Of a stretch of DNA of 64,000 bases, positions 48,507-60,769 are shown in pieces (position 1 is the first letter of the stretch; the number at the start of each line of letters is the position of its first letter). This stretch comes from Congeria kusceri (Eukaryota > Mollusca > Bivalvia > Myida > Dreissenidae). The translations under genes and the position numbers were made by a program. The stretch lies in contig CM051034.1 in the NCBI GenBank assembly GCA_027627225.1, positions 19,133,480-19,197,479 of the forward strand, read 5' to 3'. The notes beneath the pieces are model-generated. The model searched no databases, was not told the origin of the DNA, and saw nothing but the letters and a program-made list of their open reading frames with translations.

Positions 48507-50035
48507 ATGAAAGCCGTTTTGTCAAACATACATGGACACAGAAATAATACTAATATGTTGGAAGAAAAGACAGCTCAAACGAGACTGTGGGACCATGTGA
48601 TGTCTCTTCCGTCTTATAAAATAGACACAAACGACTTTCTTAACAAAATACAACAGGTACAACAACCACTATCTGAAGGTACGATTATGTTTTGTTTGAA
48701 CGTAAAGGCGCTTTACCCCAGTGTTCCGAGAGCGGAAGCCCGCGCTGCAGCTATTGAGGCTCTGAATATCCGAGAAGATCCGGCCATACATACTAATGAT
48801 GTTATCATCATTATGGACACTGTCCTGGATAACAACACCATTTCTTTAATGGGGGCCACTTCATACAAACGGAGGGAACGGCCATTGGTTCACACCTAGG
48901 CATGAAATACGCGTCAACGTACATGGGGGCCTAGGATGAAGAGCTGTTTCGGCGGTCAAAAAAACAACCCCTTGCCTACTTCCGGTTCGTCGATGATATC
49001 TGGGGCTGGTGGACGCATAATCTGGAGGCGCTGAAGGAGTTTCATGCAACGGGAAATGATATCCACCCATGTATGAAGCTCGAGCTCCGCTAATAAGCAT
49101 AACAATTCGAGTTCCTGGACACTGTGACGTCAATCCGGACCGGAAGCCTGAGATCCGACCTTTACACCAAGCCAACGGATATGCACCTATACCTGCACAA
49201 GGAGTCGTCGCACCCCGAAGCTACTTAGAAGGCTATACCATATGGTCTAGGTGTTAGGGTTAAACGCATCTGCTCGGAGGAGGCGGACAACAAGAGGAAC
49301 AGGCTGGGAATCAAGAAGTAACTGGTGAAGAGATGGTACAAAGACAGATTTGTGGAGACAAAACTAGAGAAAGTTGATTGTAAGAAACGGGAAGACCTGT
49401 TAGGTAGCAAGGCGCATGCAGAACGCACTTCTATAGTACAGCTTGTGACCACTTTCTCTAGAACGCTACCAAATGTCGGCGTCATTCTCCGGAAGCATCT
49501 GAAGACATTCTACACATCTGGCCGCATGAAAAGTGTGTTCCCTGAACCACCATGCAGCATTCAGAAGAGACTGTAACCTGGAAGACATCCTGGTACACAA
49601 GAAACATAACAGAATGTTCTTCCGGGGGCCAAACAGGAGCGGACCGTGCGGTGCGCAATCTGTCTGTATATGATATAGGCCGGAGAGTTCAGCGATGCAG
49701 GTGGCAACAAGTACACTGTGAGGAACGAAGTAACCTGCAAATGTACCAATGTAGTGTACGCGGTGCACTGTGAACGCTGCATGAGCTTCATATACGTAGG
49801 AGAGACGGGGGACAGTCTGTACCAGCGACATCTTCTCAATCTATCGCGTATACGAACACGGCACATTGACCCGGTGGCCGAGCACTTCTACACCAATGGC
49901 CACAACGTTGCGGACTTCCGGATCATGGGACTCGAGAAGCTAAACGGGTCCAATGAATACCGGAAAACCATGGAGCAGCTATGGAAGCGCAAGCTGAGGA
50001 CGTTCAAACCATATGGCGTCAATAGCAAGGTCTGA
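48507..50035 (+). pseudogene. Penelope-like reverse transcriptase + GIY-YIG endonuclease, broken
   Basis: The RT starts with LPSYKIDTNDFLNKIQ. Motif A is LNVKALYPSVP, with Asn where the catalytic Asp (DVKALYP) is expected. Next come QTEGTAIGSHLGMKYA and motif C RFVDDIWGWW (near 48980), then FEFLDTV, DLYTKPTDMHLYLH, SSHP and IPYGLGVRVKRICSEE. The frame changes near 48850, and stops occur at 48928, 49084, 49227 and 49318; another shift falls around 49660. The C terminus (49718-50035) is open and encodes the GIY-YIG-type nuclease: CTNVVYAVHCERC, YVGETGDSLYQR with the conserved Arg, then AEHFYTNGHNVADFRI. This domain order is diagnostic of Penelope-like elements, which use the nuclease for target nicking. 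Confidence 0.92.
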
Positions 50036-50120
50036 TCAATCGGAAAATGGCGCGGATTCGAACGTTGGCGTTCAGCGTCACAACGTCACTTCCGTTTACT
50101 TGTATAATCACGAAATAAAT

Positions 50121-50156
50121 GCCGCTGAAAAAGACCAAAAGGTCGAAAGCTACGGC
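50121..50156 (+). ncRNA. Degenerate hammerhead-ribozyme-like motif
   Basis: Helix I gccg/cggc (50121-50124 with 50153-50156), CTGA at 50125, helix II gacc-aaaa-ggtc (50133-50144), GAAA at 50145, then a very short helix III region. This is the layout of the minimal type I hammerheads known from Penelope-like elements. The CTGANGA core reads CTGAAAAA, so the conserved G is lost and activity is unlikely. Inferred from sequence pattern only. Confidence 0.5.
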
Positions 50157-50160
50157 TAAT

Positions 50161-53100
50161 TATATTTATATATAGTGATAAAATGCTGTGTGAAAAGTCA
50201 CAGTTGGACAAGATAATACACATAATACATACATACATTAACTATTTATAACTATTTACAATACACTCTTTTTACAATATATGTGTCATGTAATGAGTAG
50301 CCGTCAAAATGTGTATTTATTACCACATGCACATGTATTTCATTGAACATTATTATCGTTGTTAGTTTGTTAGATTGTGCGTATGATTATTATTTGTGTA
50401 TATACATGTACAAGAGAGACGAGACGAGAACGCACTATAACACAAAAAAACTATTTTCGTTAATGAACCCCTCGACTAAACTAGGGCCGGCTAAAATTAC
50501 ATTTATAAAACATTAATATTACACATTCTTACAATATAGGTGTAATGCAATGAGTAGCCGTCAAAATGTATAAATATTGAAATTAAAACGGACGTAATAA
50601 TTGTTACAGTCGTGACACCCAACTTTTGACGTTACGTCAGTTATACTCGTAATTTGCTATTGAAAAGTGATATTTTGAGATTTTAAAATGATATACTCAT
50701 CATAGAATGTCAGTTTTTGCTAAACAAAAGTAAGCTGCGGTTACAATTTTTTTTTAAGAGTTTTCAGAGGTTTAAATGGACATATCGACGTTTTTCCCAC
50801 ACATATAGACACACCTTAAAAATTAAAAGAATTCCCGTTTTTTGTCGAAACTATTTTTCTGGCAGCAATAATAAATTGAATGAATCGTTAAGAAAAAAAA
50901 ATACAAAGCAAACATTTTTGGGAAACACTTTTCCAGCAGGATTTGTATTCGTGCCAACAAAATCGCGCATTTTAATAAAACCTATCCAACGCTATCAATG
51001 TTGGGCAGCAGAGCGTAACGATACTTCATGTACATTTCATTAATATCAATTTTACTACAACTACTTACTTTCCCGTGCCCGCGAATGTTTTACTGGTGAC
51101 AACTGTATATACATGTATATTAAAATTTTATTTATATATTTTTCAACTGTTAACAGACAATAATAATTCTCAATAAATGAACTTTGTTTTTGCCAATTAT
51201 ATTGTCAATACGCCCCTTTAAACCTAAGTGCCTTGTTTTGATATTTGTGTTATATTGCTTAATTGTGTTAAATTGTGTTAAAATCCCTGATACATTAAAT
51301 AACCCGTTCAAAGGCATCGATGTTAGTTTCTTGTTAATTGTGTTATTATATATATCGAACAGACCTTTCAGGTTGATGCCAGTAATATGTGCAACGTCTA
51401 TTTCTCGCTTGGATTTAACAACTGAACATACCTCGTGTATTTGCAGGTTTTTTTCATATTTTGTTATAAATTTATTTGTAACTGAGATATACCGGTTGCA
51501 GCATTACACTAAATAACATTACCACCATTGACCAAGGAATTTCAAGAACAATATGATACAATAAAAGGTCAGATTGTTTTATGTCGTAAGCGATGTTTGA
51601 GCTGAATGAAAGTTAGTTTATGACCTTCTTGATGTCGTTCACATGGCCTGGTTATGCGGACATTTCGTCTAGTGGATATCCTGTCTTTACCATGGTGTTT
51701 GTTGATACGGGCTTGACGAAAACATTCCCATTTGATCTAGTACTTATGGATAAATTCTCTATTTGACAACGTATTTGTAAGTGGCGGTAAAATATCACAG
51801 ACGGCGAATGCGTCAGAAAGTTAATATGAACAACATGTTCAATTTCAATGGGTTCGTTGTACTTGGTATTTGCTAAAATCTTGATAGTAAATAAGTCAAT
51901 GAAAACCAAGCAGCTTCAGCAGTACAGGAACAATAGTCAACACCATCCAACGTTGCAGTGCCACACGGAAAGCATTACGCAAATATTAGAATGATATAAA
52001 ACATCTTTTATGAAGGTATTGAAGTTATTTGGCAAGGGCATTTTAGGTCTATTACGATTTAGCAGGCTGCTAGGAATGGTTTTCTTTGTTCATGGTTTGG
52101 TGTTGTGTACCGTGTTATATAGGCAATTATTAGCCACGTGACTTAACCAAGTGACTACGGCTTATATTAATTAAAATTATTATGAGCTTATATACTCATG
52201 ATCTACCACAGCCCTAAAGTGTGTGTACATATACTAGTTATTTTACTATTAACAGTAGACAGGGGATCCCAAACTCGTAACACTGACGTTCCAAGGCGAT
52301 GACACATGTATTAGTCACATCTGTGTTTTCTGGCTGTTTTGTGTGTTCCATAATGTTTACGATGTTGTTTTATTGTCAATGGCTCACTGAGTTTCAATAT
52401 TTATTTATAATATGAATTGTTGTTTTTTTTGCGATTTTGATTACGCCTACATTGCAACCAATGATGTCAGATCTATATGTATAATATAGTTAAATAACCA
52501 CGTATACGGAAGCCAAAGTTGGTCCAAATGTTCGATTTCATTTACTGAATTCAGTATGAACGGGCATTTAATTATATTGGTTCAGCAACTGATTATTTAA
52601 TAAGAGCTAATTTGCAAACTGAATGATTATTTAAAAGGTTGTCGTTTTGATCGTAATTTAGTATGACTGCTTTGTTGGAATTAAGACTGTTTGAATTCAT
52701 ATTCAAGTTCGTCGCAATATAAAATATATTCTACATGTTTTGTTACATTTACATTTGGATTGATGAATGCGAGCTAAGTACTGGATGATTATGCCCATGT
52801 TGTTCAATCAGGTAGTGGAAAAGTAATGCATTGTTTTCGATTACAACTGTGTTGTACAGATCGAAATGGTGTGTATGTATTTTATGGAAGCCTTTTTGTC
52901 AAAAGTATTGGCAAGGAAACTTAAAATGAAATGTATTTGAGTGAGAATATTCGCGTTTGTTCAACGTTACAGTACGAGTATACATGTATGCTTTTTTCAC
53001 TTTCTTGTATTTCAGTTGGTCTGGGTCTATACATTTATATATGTTTGAATCAACACTCTCATCAAAGCTGTTTTCAGTGCGTATATGCGAAAGAATAGAA

Positions 53101-53281
53101 AGATGATATCAATGTGAATAAAAAAACAGACATCTAAACATGTTATCCCCAGTTGGTTGCTCATAAACACAATGGTAAACATCGATTCGGTTTAGATCAT
53201 TCGAAGCGCCATCGCCACGAAAACTCAAACAAACAAAAGAGTAGGTTATGAATTTGCAACGGTGTTTGGCGGAGGTTGACC
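50161..53281. other. Gene-free AT-rich stretch
   Basis: One diverged direct repeat of about 75 bp (50250-50325 and 50505-50580, both with gagtagccgtcaaaatgt) is present. A few frames near 100 codons (50717, 51184) lack any motif and sit in AT-rich DNA. No gene supported. Confidence 0.45.
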
Positions 53282-53787
53282 TTAAAGGGACTATGTCAAC
53301 GAAACCATTGCCTTCTTATTGCACTATAGATGAGATTGCATGATAGAAAATGTGCTATACTAAGCTATTGCCATTAAATAAATAATACATGATATAACAT
53401 ACAATGAGATATTTGATAAAAAATGTTTGAAAACATTAAAACTCCGAGTGGGTATCGAAGTCACGACTTACGAGGCATACGAAGAAAATACAGCGCTTTA
53501 ATCAACTGCGCTATTCTGCTTGGCAATGAATCATGTGTAAACTATGGTTACACAAAAAACACACAATTCTGACGTAAAAATGTAAACATGAAAAAGGAAA
53601 ACATGAAAAGGGCCAAGCAAACAAGACCCTTATTATAAATTGATTTTTATCTAAGAATGCGTACACTCTTTCTAACTATATATATCTTGTTTTAACCGTT
53701 ATTATATGTTATTACTGATATCTTAATTTCAGATTTATTTTAAGAAATTGCCCCCTTGAGGCCGTTTTCAATAGCATAGTCCCTTAA
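53282..53787 (-). mobile_element. 506-bp composite element with tRNA-like core
   Basis: Starts ttaaagggactatg and ends catagtcccttaa, a terminal inverted repeat of about 14 bp. At 53444-53524 the minus strand reads as a tRNA-like sequence: agcgcagttgattaaagcgc as the D-arm/A-box and cgtgacttcgatacccactc as the T-arm/B-box. The combination resembles a tRNA-derived SINE carrying inverted termini, or a MITE that captured one. No CCA or poly(A) was seen. Confidence 0.7.
53444..53524 (-). other. tRNA-like pseudogene / SINE head
   Basis: A-box and B-box spacing matches a tRNA. The acceptor stem does not pair convincingly (gccaagc against gagtttt), so it is not a functional tRNA gene. Confidence 0.6.
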
Positions 53788-55954
53788 ATAGGCGTTTGAA
53801 AGTCTTAATTTAATGGATCTTATGGTTGACTAGAAAGATCAAAGAATTATTTCGAACTGTGCAGTTGTAAAGTAAAATTATTGTAGATAGTTAACACTGC
53901 AATTGAAAAGCACAGTACAATAATAAATAATTAATATGATAACCGAGCCCATTAAATATGTATTTAAAAAATGTTCCCTAGTAAAGGTTATTGGGTTTGT
54001 AATGTTCGTATTTGTAAATAGAATTAAAATAAATAAACAAGATCTGGTATTTAATTCTAGGCATTAATAATACAACGAAACAACCAAGGTTTAGAAAAAA
54101 CCTTCGAGATGTGAGAGACAGGTATTATTCAACTACAACTGTATTAGGGATAGCTGGAAACGAATGAATGATATTTGCTTTATTTGTGAAAGTAAAACCT
54201 TTCGTTATTTTCGTTATTCATACCTATAGACAAGGTATTTGATCTACTACCTAAAATAAGTGATTGGAAATAGCTATTCTGGATAAATGAGGCAGTGTAG
54301 ATAAGGGCACACAGATCTACTCTGAACAAGGACGTGGGTCAGTAATAGACTCTTCCACAAATGTCAATCAAATTAAAGTTAATCTGCAATGTTATCCAAT
54401 CATCGCTCTTGGAGACTATCGAATATTCGAATACTTAATAAATCGACTATTCCAATACGAATTTAGGTAATCGTTGCCATCCCTAGATAACAGCAATCAT
54501 TATAATACACAATGTATTTGAAAACATGTTGTAATATCCAGCACAAATAATACCGAATTCTAAAGCCTTCATCTGCAGACTAAAGGGATTCTCCTAATAG
54601 AGATTAACAGTTAGTGAGCGACATAATAGACAGATCCGGGTTTTGCCACGAATAGTTTGATTTTATTGTTTAAGTATTAATTTCCATTCATCGAATATCC
54701 CAAATATTACCGCATGCTCTTGAATATCACAAACATTATGCAAGTGCTCTTTTGTATGAAATAGTTTAGCGGTTAACGTAAGGCTAGAAAACCGCGGCAA
54801 ATACACGGACACAGCGTTACATGTTAGAACTATGTTTTGTATTACATTTGAGAAAGGCAATGATCCACATAATTTGATTAACATTCAATAACAACAAACT
54901 GTCATTTAATCACAATAGGGTGCCAGGTCGACTTTGACACCTAACCTGCGTACTAGAGAAGCTAAGACGACATGAATGTTTGATATTTAGATGCTAACAT
55001 TGACATTTTCTGTATTTTGTATGCTAATTAAAATTTAAATTAATAGTACAGGAAAGTATTCGAATACCTAAAACATATTCGAATATTTTCCATAATTCGA
55101 ATGTCCGTTGCCATCCTTACTTTTAATATTGTGTCCACAGCTATAAGGATGGTTAGGATGAATGAGAAAATCAACATACAACATACACGATGCATTGCAA
55201 AATATTTTGGAAAGGGATGTCTGTTGAGCTCATTTGAAATACCAGACCAAAATTTTGAACGTAGTTTATTACAACCAACAGGTTAGATACCAGTAAATCA
55301 TTGTCTCCGTGGTCCATTCGAAAGAAGTGCCTATTACTAAAGAGTTCCTTTTCTCTTCTGATATAAAAGCCATTTAGCAATCTCAGACATATCTTTTGTG
55401 GTTATTTCCTATATTCCATGTGTGTCTGGAACATTTTGGTGCATTCCATTGGAGGCTAACTTGAAAAGTGAACTTTTGGGATGTGTTAACTGAGGTATGG
55501 GGCTTTCATCGAAATATGACTGCCGAAACCCTGTTTTCTGCAGGTTTCTGCGTTCAAATGAGATGCATTTTCTTAGAACGAACATGACATATTTTATTGC
55601 AAGTTTTTGAAAAGGACAGATTAAAATGATACCGGGCTCGCACCAGCTGAAATAAAGAAAAGGCTAGAAAATGCTCGGAAAGTTTGCCGTTTAATAATTG
55701 GACCCTAATGAAATTGGATTGACTGGTATCTAACCACCAGCTGTATCCGTAGGAACATCGTCTATTAACAACTCAATGTCCTATATTTCAGTTTGCAATT
55801 TAGAAAAAATATAGACACGACACCATCGTAATGCATTATTTATTCTATTGGTAATTGGCTACAGCTTCCAACAAATGAAACTAATCAATAGAGTTGCAAT
55901 ATTGTTCACAAAGTTCCTGGTATTGTCGAATCATTTATCAAAAATATTTAATTA
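53788..55954. other. Gene-free AT-rich stretch with possible hAT-like remnants
   Basis: 54148 (tagggatagctgg) and 54473-54486 (cgttgccatcccta) look like diverged inverted ends. cgttgccatcc recurs at 55105, after several attcgaat motifs. No gene supported. Confidence 0.4.
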
Positions 55955-56870
55955 TGTATTCTATGGAACGCCGGCACTGTCTTATGTCTTACATTTTTAT
56001 TATATTATGATCATTCTTTATTATGTTATGTGGATACAACTTTATATGATGTGGACATTTCTTTATATGCTGTCGATCTTTTTTTATATGATGTGTACAT
56101 TTATTTATATGATGTGGATCTTTCTTTATATGATGTGGACCTTTTTTTTATATGATGTGGATACTTTTTTATATGATGTGGATAGTTCTTTATATGATGT
56201 GGACACATCTTTATATGATGTGGGCATTTCTTTATATGCTGTGGATACTTCTTTATATGATGTGGACATTTCTTTATATCATGTGGACATTTATTTATAT
56301 GCTGTTGGCATTTCTTTATACGCTGTGGACATTTCTTTATATGATGTGGATACTTCTTTGTATGCTGTGGTCTTTACTTTGTATGATGTTGACATTTCTT
56401 TATATAATGTGGACATTTCTTCATATGATGTGGACATTTCTTTATATAATGTGGACATTTCTTTATATGATGTGGATATCGTATGATGATGATATTTCTT
56501 TATATGGTGTGGACATGTCTTTATATGTTGTGGTCTTTTCGTTATATGATGTGGACATTATTTTATATGCTGTGGTCTTTTCTTTATAGGATGTGGACAT
56601 TTCTTGATATAATGAGGATATGTCTTTATATGATGTGGATACTTCTTTATATGACGTGCACATTTCTTTATATGGTGTGGACATTTCTTTATATGATGTG
56701 AATACTTCTTTACATGCTGTTGGTTTTTCTTTATATGATGTGGATATGTCTTTATATGATGTGGACATTTCTATATATGTTGTGGACATTTCTTTATATG
56801 CTGTCGATATTTCTTTATATGATGTGGATATTTCTTTATATGATGTGTATACTTCTTACCGTGGGTTATT
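55955..56870 (+). repeat. Second 21-bp minisatellite, plus-orientation copy with flank
   Basis: About 40 copies of tttctttatatgatgtggac plus a run head-to-tail from about 56020 to 56855. The left flank ctatggaacgccggcactgt (from 55962) followed by attatatta is also present, inverted, next to the copy at 61080-61110. Long frames through it (for example 212 and 145 codons) have 7-residue periodicity and are artefacts. Confidence 0.93.
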
Positions 56871-57650
56871 CGACAACAAAGTATCAACAAAATATTATTT
56901 TGATTCTAACACGATCTTAGTGTGTATTTTAAAGCTATTGAATGAGAACTATATTTTTCTGTACTCTGCCCATTTATCTACAAAGTACAATCACACGTTT
57001 CAGTGACGTCAATGAATAATAACAAACAATATTAACTTTATTCATAAAAATTGAGCAAACGGCATTCGATTCATTGAAAAATGTCAAAGACCAATATGAC
57101 GCAATGTTATTGATGTTTTAGTGAAAGTAACATGGTATCAAACACAATAAAATTACATTTTCAATAACGTTTATGCATTTAATACGCATTTTTGTTTCAA
57201 TACATTATAGAGAAACATTAGTTTGCTACAATTGTTCTAGTGCGCGTTTAAGCACGTTAAGCACGTGCATTTTACTGTAAAATTTCCGTGAATTTCCCAG
57301 AACTATTTTCAATACATTAGACTCCGTCCATAATTATTGCAGAATAACCCATACTTGATTTCTTTCTTTGACTATTGAAAACAAGCCTCGCGTCATTTTA
57401 GAAATTATAATGTACCTGTTTCATAAACATCCAACAAATGTTATGTAGAAAATTGAAACAGTAAAAAAAAAATTCTGAGCGATATAGCAGGATGCTATGC
57501 TATCCGTTTTGTTGATTGACTTGCCTCTTTCGACAGGAACAACAACACAACGATGGATATATATGCCTTTTTATTTTCAATGAGTGTAATAGACAGTGAC
57601 TGAGCCCCTCAACTAAAAGCAGTTAACAGACAAAAACAAGACACTGTGTT
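56871..57650. other. Gene-free stretch
   Basis: No coding or repeat feature was recognised. Confidence 0.45.
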
Positions 57651-58475
57651 TGATAAATACACATGCTTTCGGTTAGTGCTGGACAGCCCATTTGATTATT
57701 CAAGTACAAATTAGGTCAAGGTCAAAGTATGATTGGGTGATATGCGTGGATTGGGAATGGTTAAAAGCAACAAATGTGTAAGTATCTAAGTACTGTAGTA
57801 AGCGCTGCTGGAGCTAGACGAAACAGTAAAATCTAGTTAACCAAGAAATAGCCCATTTGAATTAGTCCAAATTAGGTCAAGGTCAAAGTGAAGTTGGATA
57901 AAGGTGGAATGGAAACGGTCGTAAGTAACAACTGTGTAAATATCCAAGTGTTGTAGTAAGCGGTGCTGGTGCTAGACGAAACGGTAAATTCTAGTTACCA
58001 AAAAATGACACTTTTGAATTATTATAAATGTCACTTTTGAATTATGATAAGTCCAAATTAGGTCAAGGTGAAAGTCAAAGTGAGGTTGGGTGATATGGTG
58101 GATTGGGGATGGTCGTAAGCAACAACTGTGTTAGTATCCAAGTGTTGTAGGATGCGTTGCTGGTGCTAGACGAAACGGTAAAATCTAGTTAACCAAGAAA
58201 CATACAATTTGAATTATTGTAAGTGCAAATTAAGTCAAGGTCGATGTAAGGTTCGGTGATATAGGCGGATAGGGAATGGTCATAAGCAACAACTATGTAA
58301 GTATCCAAGTGTTGTAGTAAGCGGTGTTGGTGTTTGACAAAAATGTAAAATCGACTTAATCATGTCACGGACGGACGGACGGACAGGACAATTACTATAA
58401 GAAAAATTGATTGACCAAATTATTGTTAAATTAGAGATGTGTCTAATGAACACATACCCCCCCCCCCCCCCCCAC
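57650..58475. mobile_element. Pearl-like element: ~161-bp tandem repeat plus ACGG microsatellite
   Basis: Four repeat units are marked by aggtcaaggtcaaagt-like starts at 57713, 57874, 58060 and 58232. The spacing is 161, then 186 (the extra 25 bp is a local duplication of acttttgaattat), then 172. A (GGAC)n tract at 58369-58390 follows, then AT-rich DNA and a run of C at 58457-58473. A roughly 160-bp core followed by an ACGG/ACTG microsatellite is the published layout of bivalve pearl elements. Sequence identity to them was not tested. Confidence 0.7.
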
Positions 58476-59555
58476 CTATGCAGCTTTTTTACATGATAAA
58501 GCTTTGACGACATGCATACCAATTATATGCGAAAGAAAAACGGTCCTTTTATGTTGTATTTTGTATTAAATGTTTTCTGTCATTAAGAGAAGATTAAGGT
58601 GCCATCTCATAATACTTATCACTTTTGCAGGCCTCCTAGCAGACCTCAATGAAAATAAAGGTTTATATAAAGTTCAAAGTTTGCAAAATAAAGGCTTTTT
58701 CGGGAGATTTCGGTAAAAATAAAGGCAAATTTTGACATTCTAAACTGATGAATATTTAGGAATTGACCCTAAATTCAACATGCATACCAGTATTATACTG
58801 ACAAATGAATTAAATATAGTTCAACTGTAAATGAACAATAATGACATCAAAATAAGCACTGCACTCTTATTTATTTAAATGGGAAAACAGTCACAATCCA
58901 TATAGAAAAGTACATCGTAATAAAAAGATCAAATACAAAGAGCAAGGCATTTTGTCCTTTTTGGATGTTGTTTAAAGTCTGTTTTTAGCAAAGTATACAA
59001 CACTTGAAGAAATTTCAGTTCTCATCCTTGCAAATAATGATTTAAATGAATCTGATGGATGTAAACTGCCTTGGGTATAAATGATGGGTGTCAAAGGACA
59101 TAATTTAAAAAAAAAACAGCACAAAATTGCAGAAAAAGTATTGACACAAATAATACATGTGCAGTTTGAGGTTCTTGAAAACAGTAGCAAAATCTTTAAG
59201 TTGACCATTAACTTAATAAAAAAATTAATTAATATCTACCTACCTAGCCTAATTTTTTTGGTCATGAAACCTGAAACAAACATATTTTTACTGCGCAAAA
59301 TATTACATTCATCCTGTTTAGCCTTCAATATTACGACCCACAATGGCCTGTAGTTAAGTGCTTCCCGTCTAGACGCTTGCACAAATCCGGTGTCGAAGCA
59401 GAATAGCACCCCCACTCAAAGACCCCATCATCATAATAAAGAATGCACCACTACATAACAAAATAACCACATGCCGTAATATTTAACGTCCTGACAGAAT
59501 AGAACAAAAAATTGTCAGAACGTAATGAAATCAACAACTTAACATAATAACGGAA
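58476..59555. other. Gene-free stretch
   Basis: Nothing supported. Small frames in AT-rich DNA only. Confidence 0.45.
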
Positions 59556-59940
59556 GGCCTAACCACGTCGTATAAAGAAATATGCACATCATATAAAGAA
59601 ATATGCACATCATATAAAGAAATGTGCACATAATATAAACAAATATACACAAGATATAATGAAATATCCACATAATATACAGAAATACCCACATCATGTA
59701 AAGAAATGTCCACAGCATATAAAGAAGTATCCACAGCATATAAAGAAATGTCCACATCATATAAATAAATATCCACATCATATAAATAAAAAACCACAGC
59801 ATATAAAGAAGTATTCACAGCATATAAAGAAATGTTCACATCATATAAAGAAATGCCCACATGACATAAAGAAATATCCACATCATATAAAGAAATGTCC
59901 ACATGATATAAAGAAATATCAACATCATATAAAGAAATAA

Positions 59941-60769
59941 TCTACATGATAGAGTTTATTTCAAAATACATTAGGCTTTAAAGCCCATGAGTACACATAT
60001 TGTACAACACAATATAGTCAAACGTGGTCAATGACGTACAGGCATATAAATAACTGTTTTATGCAATACCAATTTTAACATTTATTTAGTATGAATATCA
60101 AAACGTAATTTGTATACAGTTTTTAACATGCTAGTACAACAAATTCTTGTACATGTAGTTATAATGCTATGAAAAATAACATGTAAACTGAGACATATAA
60201 TAGTTATATGGAGAGAAACTATTGATAATATAATTCTGTTCTCAATTTAAAAGCATTAAAAATAAATGTGGCACCGTTCCTAATTGTCTTTTGGTTTTCA
60301 GTCTGTAAGAGGTCAATAAATGTTATCATATTTGTATGCTTCCAATAATATTTATGTATATACTGTTTTCTAACTGTTAAACACTGGACATTCGAGTAAA
60401 AAATGAAACTCGTCTTCGAGCACATTACAATGTTGACATTTTCTATTTTGATATAGTGTCATTTCAGGCTTGTGCCATCTCCCTGCTTCTACTTCAAGTC
60501 TGTGAGCAGATACTCTACAACGAGTTGACTCGATTCTAAATTTTGATAAAGTTACTACATTTAGGTAGGGTTGAAATTTAAAGCTTCCATAAAGGCTATA
60601 ACTTTACCCCTGGTTGATCGTTGTAAATCAGTTGACCAGTTTTGAACAAAAACATCAGATATTCGTTGTTTAGCAATAGATATAAAACTATTCACATCTC
60701 CTACTCGCTGAAAACCCATACTTCACCAAAATCTAGTGTATCTAGTAAATGTTTAACAGATTTAATCAT
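59941..60769 (-). mobile_element. LINE 3'-end fragment inside the inverted minisatellite
   Basis: It runs from the C-terminal part of a LINE ORF into a 3' UTR ending near gaaataaactctatcat on the minus strand (59945). tcatataaaga-like sequence stands on both sides, but this is also the repeat unit, so a target duplication cannot be proven. Confidence 0.8.
60222..60760 (-). pseudogene. LINE ORF C terminus with Cys/His knuckle
   Basis: On the minus strand, three frames carry consecutive family-like pieces: HLLDTLDFGEVWVF, SIAKQRISDVFVQNWSTDLQ, FRIESTRCRVSAHRLEVEAG, then the knuckle CQHCN...EFHFLLECP near 60415, then KYYWKHTNMITFIDLLQTEN. These match the thumb-to-C-terminus layout of the LINE at 18380 more than the other family. 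At least three frame breaks show it is dead. Confidence 0.8.

Larger units (their letters stand above)
48507..50160 (+). mobile_element. Penelope-like element, 5'-truncated and decayed
   Basis: It carries RT and GIY-YIG endonuclease remnants in that order, followed by a 3' region with a hammerhead-like motif. It is more GC-rich than its surroundings, which suggests a different origin from the LINEs. The 5' boundary is not resolved. Confidence 0.9.

Noticed and set aside
49225..49866. Overlapping minus-strand frames of 86-121 codons
   Set aside because: Antisense of the GC-richer Penelope-like element.
54148..54486. hAT-like MITE with tagggat.gc ends
   Set aside because: Inverted ends match only loosely and no 8-bp target duplication was visible; left as a remark.
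55848..57006. Methionine/tyrosine/tryptophan-rich repeat frames resembling transmembrane proteins
   Set aside because: Same artefact from the second 21-bp minisatellite; several overlapping frames are equally open.
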